This document shows, one piece after another, positions 9,301 to 16,100 of a stretch of DNA of 64,000 nucleotides. A program made the translations under genes and the position numbers. Numbering within the stretch: the first letter of the stretch is position 1; each line of letters starts with the position of its first letter. Below the pieces are notes generated by a model. The model worked only from the letters and a program-made list of their open reading frames with translations, searched no databases and was not told the DNA's origin. Source of the DNA: Acrocarpospora phusangensis (GTDB lineage: Bacteria; Actinomycetota; Actinomycetes; Streptosporangiales; Streptosporangiaceae); the NCBI RefSeq assembly GCF_016862995.1, contig NZ_BOOA01000038.1, positions 22,496-86,495 on the forward strand, given 5' to 3'.

Positions 9301-10450
9301 CGTCCCTGCTGAGGAAGGACGGCACGTTGACCAGGCCGCGTTCGACCCAGTCCATCAGCTCGGGGGCGTCGCCGGCCATGCGGCTGTAGAAGTCGTCGCG
9401 CATCACCAGGATGAGCGTGCTCTCCCCGTCGTGGCCGAGCAGCCGGTCCAGCTGGGCGACGACCCGGCGGCGGTCGGCCTCGGGGACGGTGGCGAACAGC
9501 TCCTCGAACTGGTCGAGCACGAGCACGACACCGCCCGGGCGGGCCTCGATCGCGGCGACCAGGTCGGTGGCGAAGCCCGGCAGGGCGGCCTCCAGCGCGG
9601 CCAGATCGGCGGGGCGGCCGACCACGCAGTCGTACCCGGAGAGGCGGGGCACCCGTCCGGCGCGGATCTCGGGAATCAGGCCCGCCCGTACGGCCGAGGA
9701 CTTGCCGCTGCCCGAGGGCCCGATGACCGCGAGGAACCGGGGCTGCCTGCGCAGCCGCCCGACCATCTTGCGGACGAACGCCTCCCGGCCGAAGAAGAAG
9801 CGGGCGTCGGTCTCCTCGAAGGTGGCCAGCGGCCGGTACGGGCAGACGTCGGAGAGCTGCAGGGCCGGCCAGGCGTCCCGCAGGCCCTCGCCGGGGGTGG
9901 CCAGGGCGACGCCGACCTGCCTGCCGTACCGGTCCTCGCTGAGGATTTCGCGGATCATGCCGATGACGTGGCCGGTGGCCAGGTCGATCACGGGGCCGCC
10001 GCTGAAGCCCGTGGTGACGTCGTTGCTGCGGCCGAGCTGGATGACCGGGGAGCCCCCGAGCGGTTCGGGGACCGGGCCGATGACCACGCCGGTGGCGCGC
10101 AGGCCGTGGTCGGGCGAGGCGTCGGGGAAGCCGAAGGTGGCGAAGTCGGCGCCCTCGGTCCCGGCGGCCGAGGAGACGACGAGCGGCGGGACGTCCAGGG
10201 GCGCGTCCAGGAGGATGACCGCGATGTCGGCCTCGCGCGGGTCGCGCCAGTGTTCGGCCAGGACGGTGCCGCGCACGACCTCGGAGCCGACGCCGATGTC
10301 GACCTCCTGGCCGGGCCCCGACCGGGCCCCGACGACGACGTGCGCGCAGGTCAGCACGAGTTCGCCGGTGGAGATGACGAACCCGGTGCCGGCGGTGAGG
10401 CCGCGCGCGTCCAGGACGCGCACGACGGACCTGGTGAAATCCACCCTCAT
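6386..10450 (-). CDS. Trypsin-like protease - STAND NTPase - WD40 protein
   Basis: 1354 residues in three parts. Residues 1-~200 are a chymotrypsin-fold protease with a complete triad: His37 in LTCAHVV, Asp75 in EADIAVILL and Ser150 in TGFSGGPV. Residues ~205-620 are an nSTAND-type P-loop ATPase with Walker A GPSGSGKS (244-251) and Walker B VVLVLDQFEELF. Residues ~690-1345 are about fourteen WD40 blades with repeated SPDG...TVRLW. No signal peptide is seen, so it should act in the cytoplasm. Such proteins belong to proposed NTP-dependent conflict systems in which target sensing by the repeats releases the protease. The gene at 10466-11152 precedes it by 15 bp. Trypco1, a family named for co-occurrence with such proteases, is encoded nearby. 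Confidence 0.9.
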   Translation of the reverse strand: MRVDFTRSVVRVLDARGLTAGTGFVISTGELVLTCAHVVVGARSGPGQEVDIGVGSEVVRGTVLAEHWRDPREADIAVILLDAPLDVPPLVVSSAAGTEGADFATFGFPDASPDHGLRATGVVIGPVPEPLGGSPVIQLGRSNDVTTGFSGGPVIDLATGHVIGMIREILSEDRYGRQVGVALATPGEGLRDAWPALQLSDVCPYRPLATFEETDARFFFGREAFVRKMVGRLRRQPRFLAVIGPSGSGKSSAVRAGLIPEIRAGRVPRLSGYDCVVGRPADLAALEAALPGFATDLVAAIEARPGGVVLVLDQFEELFATVPEADRRRVVAQLDRLLGHDGESTLILVMRDDFYSRMAGDAPELMDWVERGLVNVPSFLSRDELISIVEQPAEAVRLRFEPGLAETIVDDAIRAAVAGRPREDDPDDPEEPRASGTVLPLLEFALGDLWKLRRDGILLWDVYRDIGGVTGGLTNWADQAYRALPAALRDTARQVFTDLVHLGDELQGIPDSRWKRRVAELIRSPERAGAVQSVVAAFADRRLLVTAADEPGHEETVELIHDVLLREWAELQGWLKSGREFLSWRQELDRQVRAWRADPGGDRLLRGALLTAALRNLDRSRDELSAEERDFIEASRAAWEAEESERRRLRETAVQHERSQLERALRERAARAAGLIGVEPVRALAVAAATVSAGLADLPGEPPLGAVAAALRTTVLRARERRALDIGTAVRAVAVTPDGRVLAAGGDDGLVRLWSRDGHPYGEPLAGHHDAVNAVCFSPDGRLLASAGEDRTVLLWRLDGRPYGDPLTGYPDSVHRLSFAPDGQSLIAAGDAGVMVFRLDGGRGLGFGEPASALAVSPDGRLLVTGTADGRMLRWRHPDVLEAGGDVSADVRAHDDFVSALAFHPDGSLLASAGGDGAIRIWTVRGDALIPRGAPLAGHDGFVTCLAYGLDGDFLISGGEDGTIRIWDAHARRQAGDPWIGHAGPVTTVAGVPDGTLIVSGGLDRTLRTWDWHEPRPAPARRRASDDEAAGEVEPARRWDAGGHQARPAWKVHREFIHKMAVGADGLIATGSDDRTIRLSGLDGLLAAGPMGGHGGSVRGVALSPDGRLAASASSDRLVRRWHRTGAPAGPAFDGHDAPVNALAFHPDGSLLASASDDGTVRFSDLDGRQAGSPFGAHGAPVTRVAFHPDGLRVISGGRDGTVRVWVPDSRDAVVCAGHEGEVESVAVSPDGSLVASCAGDRTVRLWDLDGRAVGGPFVGHDGEVRDVAFSPDGLIVVSAAQDGTVRLWALDGTPLGPPLRGHAGWVTSVAVTPDGRYAISAGMDATLRLWSLGGWRDWLETAQDRLREHPDAG

Positions 10451-10465
10451 GATCTGTTCACCGGC

Positions 10466-11152
10466 TTAGCTGTGGCGGACGAGGGAGCACCCGATCCGGG
10501 TGCGCGGAGTGTCGATCCAGCCCGCCACCGCGTTCTTGGGGCGGGAGAAGAGCGACCCGGTGAACGTGGCGGGGCCGCCGGGCGCGTCGATGGCCAGCCG
10601 GACCAGCAGCGGGTCGTCGGCGTCGACCTCCCCGGTCACGTCGTGCGATCCCCCGCCGGGCTGCGCCCACGTGCCGCTCAGGCGGCGGCCGTCGAGGTGC
10701 TCCAGGACCACGGTGGCGGGGCCGCCGTCGCAGCGGGCCGCGAACGTGCCCGCGAAGTCGCCCGGCTCGGCCTCGCCGCGGCGGAAGGCGGGCAGCAGCC
10801 GGGGCGCGGACTTCTTGGCGAAGAACGCGTACCGCTCCTGCCGCCAGTACGTGACTCCGGCGATGGCGTTTCGCCGGGCCGGAGAAAGGTAACCGGTGAA
10901 CTCCTGCGCGTCCAGGCCGTTGAAATCGTGAATGCGTACCCGAATCTCGTGCGGCCATTCACCGCCGAAATCCGCCGTCACCACATGTTCGGTTTGGAAA
11001 CGGTAACTGAAGTACGAACCACGCAATTGCGCTTCTCCGGTGTCCTCGGCGAGTTCCAGCCGGCCCAGCCAGCCGTCGTCGTACCAGGTGTATTGACCGG
11101 CGAAGTCGTTTACCTGAAGGATAGGTGGCGAGTCCGCATCGAAGACACTCAT
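10466..11152 (-). CDS. Uncharacterised protein with two-fold duplicated beta-rich domain
   Basis: 228 residues, not recognised as a named family. It looks like an internal duplication. Half one runs from NDFAGQYTW to FTGYLSPARRNAIAGV, and half two from GDFAGTFAA to FTGSLFSRPKNAVAGW. Each half has DFAG near its start and FTG...(R/K)NA(I/V)AG near its end. There is no signal peptide or membrane segment. The ATG at 11152 has no clear Shine-Dalgarno; an upstream ATG at 11212 is possible. The 15-bp spacing to the trypsin-STAND-WD40 gene suggests an operon, so I infer a sensor, substrate or regulator for that protease. Confidence 0.7.
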   Translation of the reverse strand: MSVFDADSPPILQVNDFAGQYTWYDDGWLGRLELAEDTGEAQLRGSYFSYRFQTEHVVTADFGGEWPHEIRVRIHDFNGLDAQEFTGYLSPARRNAIAGVTYWRQERYAFFAKKSAPRLLPAFRRGEAEPGDFAGTFAARCDGGPATVVLEHLDGRRLSGTWAQPGGGSHDVTGEVDADDPLLVRLAIDAPGGPATFTGSLFSRPKNAVAGWIDTPRTRIGCSLVRHS

Positions 11153-11210
11153 CGGAATCGAAGATAGGCCCACCGCGGCGGTGGCACAACGGGGCACAAC
11201 GGGCGGGAAC

Positions 11211-11918
11211 ATGGCGAGCGGCAGGACCCGGGGAGTGGTCGTGTCACCGCATCCCGACGACGCCGTGCTGTCCGCCTGGCACGTTCTCACCCGTGCGGAC
11301 GTGTGCGACGTGGTGACCGTCTTCACGGGAACGCCGGACCCCGGTTCGCCCCTCTCCTCCTGGGATCGCCTCACCGGAGCCGCCGACCCGGCGGCCCGGG
11401 CGGCGGAGCGCGAGATCGAGGACGCGGCGGCGCTCGGCCGGGCCGGATGCGCGCCCGTGCCCCTCGGCTTCCTCGGCTCCTCCCACCGGCGCGGCCGTCC
11501 CGCGGACGGGGAGGCCCTGCGCGAAAGCATCGCGGCGGCCGTCGTCTTGGCGGACGTGGTCTGGATCCCGGCGGGGATCGGCGGCCACCCCGACCACGTG
11601 GCCGCCCGCGACGCCGCTCTCGTCGCGTCCGCCGGCACGCGCCGGGTGCTCTACGCCGACCTGCCGTACGCGGCCCGGTTCGGCTGGCCGCCATGGGCGG
11701 GCGGCGAACTGGACATCGAGAGCTGGCTGCACGCCCAGCTCGACGGCCTCGCCCTCGTGGACGCGCGGGTCCACCGGCTCGACCAGGAGCACGCGGCGCG
11801 GAAACGCGAGGCCATCCGCGACTATCGCACCCAGTTCGCGGCCCTGGCCGCCGGGTCCGCCGACAACTTCCCCGACGGCCCGAGCTGGGCCTACGAGATG
11901 ACCTGGGACGTGCGTTGA
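11211..11918 (+). CDS. PIG-L family deacetylase
   Basis: 235 residues. The metal-binding signature SPHPDDAVLSA lies near residue 12, and the second zinc motif GGHPDHVAARDA at ~125, both classic for LmbE/PIG-L N-acetylglucosaminyl deacetylases (MshB, BshB). Family members remove acetyl from amino sugars or their glycosides using Zn2+. I chose the ATG at 11211; a GTG at 11181 is an alternative. It heads a plus-strand run with the epimerase-like and Trypco1 genes. A glycosyltransferase 6 kb away could supply an acetylated glycoside substrate, by analogy with mycothiol synthesis, but that is inference. Confidence 0.85.
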   Translation: MASGRTRGVVVSPHPDDAVLSAWHVLTRADVCDVVTVFTGTPDPGSPLSSWDRLTGAADPAARAAEREIEDAAALGRAGCAPVPLGFLGSSHRRGRPADGEALRESIAAAVVLADVVWIPAGIGGHPDHVAARDAALVASAGTRRVLYADLPYAARFGWPPWAGGELDIESWLHAQLDGLALVDARVHRLDQEHAARKREAIRDYRTQFAALAAGSADNFPDGPSWAYEMTWDVR

Positions 11919-11970
11919 CGTCCTCCCACGGCCGGATCCCCGGCCGTACCCCCACGGGCGAGGAGAAACG

Positions 11971-12750
11971 ATGAGCACAGGCGGGATCGACCTGCGGGTG
12001 GACGCCGAGCACGGCGGCCGGTGGACGTCTTTGCGCGGCCCCGACGGCAAGGAATGGCTGTGGCGCCGCGACGCCCCCGAACGCGACCGGGTACGGCCCG
12101 GGGACGCCTTCGTCGACGCGGGCGGCCTGGAGGAGTGCTTCCCGACCGTCTCCGGCGAACCCGACCACGGCGACGTCTGGTCACGGCGCTGGGAACCCGA
12201 CGGCGACGGGCTGGCCGTCGAGGGAGCCGACTACCGGCTGCGCCGCGCGATCGTCGTCGACGACACCGGCATCACCGCCTCCTACGAGCTGCGGGCCGAA
12301 CCCGGACGCCGGTTCATCTGGGCCGCGCACGCCCTGCTCGACCTGTCGGGCCAGGCCAGGCTGCTGCTGCCGGAAGGCCATCCGATGGACGTCAGCACCG
12401 ACGACGCCGACTTCACCGCCGGCTGGCCGGACGCCGACGGCGTCGACGTGAGCGCGCTCGGGCCCGACGACGGGTCGGTCACCTTCTGCATGATGGCCGG
12501 CCTGAACGAGGCCACCGTACGGGACGGCGACAGCACGCTGACCATGCGGCTGGAGGTCGAAGGACAGCCCACCGCGATCGCGCTGTGGCGTAATCTCGGC
12601 GGGTGGCCGGAGGCGGGGCCGTACCGGTCGATCGGGGTGGAGCCGATGATCGGGGCGCGGGCCGGGCTGATCAGGGCCGAGCCGGGGCGGGCCGGGGTGG
12701 TGCCGCCGGACGGGGAGGTCCGGTGGACGCTCCGGATGACCGCGTCGTGA
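11971..12750 (+). CDS. Aldose 1-epimerase-like protein
   Basis: 259 residues. The pattern fits galactose-mutarotase-like beta-sandwich proteins: GGRWTSLRGPDGKEWLW near the N terminus, GGLEECFPTV where catalytic or sugar-binding residues usually sit, a FIWAAHALLDL strand, and a GGWPE...IGVEPMIGA segment typical of the C-terminal half. The ATG follows a strong GAGGAG at 8 nt. It begins 52 bp after the PIG-L gene. Substrate and activity are not shown by sequence; relatives often sit beside deacetylases or kinases of unknown sugars. Confidence 0.7.
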   Translation: MSTGGIDLRVDAEHGGRWTSLRGPDGKEWLWRRDAPERDRVRPGDAFVDAGGLEECFPTVSGEPDHGDVWSRRWEPDGDGLAVEGADYRLRRAIVVDDTGITASYELRAEPGRRFIWAAHALLDLSGQARLLLPEGHPMDVSTDDADFTAGWPDADGVDVSALGPDDGSVTFCMMAGLNEATVRDGDSTLTMRLEVEGQPTAIALWRNLGGWPEAGPYRSIGVEPMIGARAGLIRAEPGRAGVVPPDGEVRWTLRMTAS

Positions 12751-12780
12751 ATGCTTGTGGAGCGAGGGGGATACAGCCTG

Positions 12781-13155
12781 ATGGGTGACTTCGTCGAGGT
12801 GCCGCTGCCCGACGGGACCGTGCTCATCGTGGAGGCGGCCGACCAGCCGCGCGTCGGCGGCGTCGTGGCCGCGGGCCGGCTGCACGACGTGGCCTCGGCC
12901 GCCACCGAGAGCTTCGAGATGGCGGTGACCCGGCTGCAGTCGGCCGCCGGGGCGATCGTCGGGCGGATGAGCGGCATGGTGCAGCCGCCCAGCGAGGTGA
13001 CCGTCGAGTTCGGCGTGAAGCTCGCCACCGCGGCGGGCGTCGTCATCGCCAGCACCAGCGCGGAGGCCAACCTGAAGGTGGTGCTGCGGTGGACCAACGA
13101 CACGCGGGTCCAGATCACCGCCGAGGAGGAGCAGCCGAACCCAGAAGCCGGCTGA
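12781..13155 (+). CDS. Trypsin-co-occurring domain 1 (Trypco1, CU044_2847-type) protein
   Basis: 124 residues covering the whole small domain: VPLPDGTVLIVEA strand, a helical middle (ATESFEMAVTRLQSAAGAIVGRM), PSEVTVEFGVKLATAAGVVIAS, then ANLKVVLRWT. The family is named for repeated linkage to trypsin-like conflict proteins and is thought to be an adaptor or scaffold. The matching trypsin-STAND-WD40 gene lies 2.3 kb away on the other strand. I chose the ATG at 12781, with GAGGGGG ~10 nt upstream; an ATG at 12751, directly after the preceding stop, is the alternative. Its last 41 bp overlap the 3' end of the convergent NRPS gene. Confidence 0.8.
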   Translation: MGDFVEVPLPDGTVLIVEAADQPRVGGVVAAGRLHDVASAATESFEMAVTRLQSAAGAIVGRMSGMVQPPSEVTVEFGVKLATAAGVVIASTSAEANLKVVLRWTNDTRVQITAEEEQPNPEAG

Positions 13156-16100
13156 GCGCGTCGATGGTTGGCGCGGCCAGGAAGTCGCGCAGCGGCAGCG
13201 TCACCCCGAAGTCGGCCTCGATCCGGGCGGCCAGGCTCGCCGCGCGCAGCGAATGGCCGCCCAGGTCGAAGAAGTCGTCGTGTACGCCGACGCGTTCGAT
13301 CCCGAGCGTGTCCCGCCACAGATCGGCCAGGGCCTGCTCGGCGGGGGTACGCGGGGGGACGAAAGCGGCGTCCAGGTCGGGGCGGGAGCCGTCCCGGTCC
13401 GGCAGGGCGCCGCGGTCCACCTTCCCGCTGGGGAGGGTGGGCAGGGCGTCCAGCACCACGTACGCGTCGGGGACCATGTAGCCGGGGACGCGGGCGCGCA
13501 GGTGGGCGCGGAGCCCGGCGAGGCGGAGGCCGCCGTCGGCGGGCTGGAGGTAGGCGACGAGTTCGTCCCCCCGGACGGCGGCGACCGCGCGGGACACGCC
13601 GGCGTGGCTTTCCAGGGCGCTCTCCACCTCGCCGAGTTCGACGCGGTTGCCGCGTACCTTGACCTGGTGGTCGCGGCGGCCGAGGAACTCCAGGTCGCCG
13701 GTGGGCAGGCGGCGGACCAGGTCGCCGGTCCGGTACATGCGGGCGCCCGGCGTGGCCGCGTACGGGTCGGCGGGGAACCGTTCGGCCGTGAGGCCGGGCT
13801 TGCCGAGGTAGCCGCGGCCGACGCCGACCCCGCCGACGCAGAGTTCGCCGATGACGCCGGTGGGGACCGGGCGCTGGGCGGCGTCCAGCACGTACACGCG
13901 GACGTTGCCGATCGGGCGGCCGATGGGGACCATGCGGCGGGCGCCGTCGCCGGGGGAGCACGCGTAGACGGTCGAGTCGATGCCGGCTTCGGTGACTCCC
14001 CAGTGGTTGTAGAGGCGCGGGCCTCGGATCGCTTCGAAGTACTGCCTGGTCAGGTCGGGGGTGAGGGTCTCGCCGGAGGTGAAGATCGCTCGGAGCGGGG
14101 TGAGGGCGTCCGGGTGGCGGCGGGCGTACGCGATGATCAGGGTCAGCATGCTGGGCACCAGGAAGAGGTAACGGGCCTGGTGCTCGCGGACGGCTTCGGC
14201 GATGGCGGCCGGGCTGCGCTCGTCGCCCGCGCCGACGACGGCCACGCACCCGCCGGAGGAGAGCGGCCAGAAGATCTCCACGACGGCGTCGTCGAAGGAG
14301 AGGGCGGTCTTGTGCAGGACATGTTCGCCGGGGTCGAGGCGGTGGTCGCGGCGCATGCAGGTGACCCGGCTGACCCAGTTGCGGTGGGTGATCTGCACGC
14401 ATTTGGGTTCGCCGGAGGAGCCTGAGGTGAAGTAGACGGCGGCTAGGTCGTCCAGGCCGACGTCTACGGCCCCGTCTGGGAGCCCTCGCTTCGATGCGCC
14501 GATCTCAGTTGGGGCGACAATCGGCACGGGCAGTTCCAGACCCTTGGCGGCGACGCAGACCCGCGTGCCCGTCCTGGCGATCAGCAGGGCCAGCCGGTCC
14601 GCCGGATGCGCGGGATCCAGCGGCACGTACGCCCCGCCCGCCTTAAGCACCGCGAGCACGGCCACCACCAGCTCCACCGACCTGGGCACACACACCCCGA
14701 CCAGGACGCCGCGGTCCACCCCGGCCCGCCGCAGCCTCCCCGCCAACTCCCCCGCCCGATCCTCCAACTCCCGATAGCTCAACCGGCCCCCGGCCCCGGC
14801 CACCGCCGTCGCGTCCGGCGTCAGCCGCGCCTGCCGCGCGACCATCTCGTGCAGACACTCATCCGGGTACGGCGTCGCCGGCCCGTCCCACTCCCCCGCC
14901 ACGTCCTCGCCCACCAGCGGAATCACACCGAACCGGGCATCGGGCCGGTCAGCGGCGGCCAGCATCGCCGTCACCTGCCCGGCCATCAGCCGCATCGTGG
15001 CCTCGTCGAACAGCGCGGTGTCGTATTCGAGGAAGCCGTCCAGCCCTTGCCCGCCCCGGCGCAGCGTCAGGGAAAGGTCCGCCTTGGCCGTGCCCGTGTC
15101 CACGTCCTGCCTGGTCGTACGCAATCCTGCGAGGGCGAGCGGGGTGGGTTCCGGTTCCACGTCGAAGAGCACCTGAGCCAGCGGACGGGTTCCGCCGTGG
15201 CGGGACGCCGCCTCCCCGACGAGCACGTCGAACGGCACCTCACGGTGGGCCAGCGCGGCGACCACGGCCGCCCGGACCCGTCCCAGCAGGGTCCGATACG
15301 ACGGCTCCCCGGTCAGGTCCACCCGGATGGGCAGCAGGTTCATCAGGCAGCCGACATACGTCTCGTCCTCCACCCGGTCCCGCCCGGCCACCGGGACGGT
15401 GATCACCAGGTCGTCCTGTCCGCTCCAGCGCGACAGCAGAGCCGCCCACGCGGCGAGCGCCGCCATGAAGAACGTCGCCCCCTCCTGCCGGGCGATCCGT
15501 TCCAGACCTTCCGCGACCTCGGCCGGGATGCGCCAGCGGAGCACAGCGCCTTCGACGCCCGGCACCACGGGGCGCGGTCCGATCGTCGGCAATCCGGCCA
15601 GGGCGGGCGCACCGGCCAGTGTCTCCCGCCAGAAATCGAGTCCCGATTCTCCCGGCGGCGGTGGCCGCCAGGTGGGGAGCGAAGGCAGTGCGGGTTCCTC
15701 GCCTGCGAGGGTCCGGGAGTAGGTGAGGGTGAGTTCGCCCAGCAGGAGTTCCAGGGCGTGGGCGTCGATGATGATGTGGTGGGCCGTCAGGACCAGCACG
15801 TGGGTCTCAAGCAGGGCCACGCGGAACAAGGGGCCGGTTCGCAGGTCGAACGGGTGGCGGGTCGGGTCGTCGGTTTGGATCGTGACTCTCACGTCGTCGC
15901 GTACGACGGCGGTGGGCGTGCCCTGCTCGTCGGTGAAGACGGTGCGCAGGGAGTCGTGGCGGGCCACGAGGTAGTCGATCGCCCGCTGGAGGGCCGGGAC
16001 GTCGATCGGGCCGGAGAGGTGCCAGGAGGTGGCGACCGTGTAGAGAGGGGTTCCTCCGGCCAGGCGGTCGACGTACCAGAGGCGGCGTTGGGCGGGTGAG

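Noticed and set aside
8483..11167. 894-residue reading frame on the plus strand opposite the trypsin-WD40 gene
   Set aside because: Antisense shadow of a GC-rich gene: low-complexity composition, no motif, no ribosome site, while the minus frame has complete catalytic motifs.
12282..14402. 706-residue minus-strand frame across the epimerase-like and NRPS genes
   Set aside because: Wrong frame of the NRPS; the true NRPS frame in the same strand carries all domain motifs.
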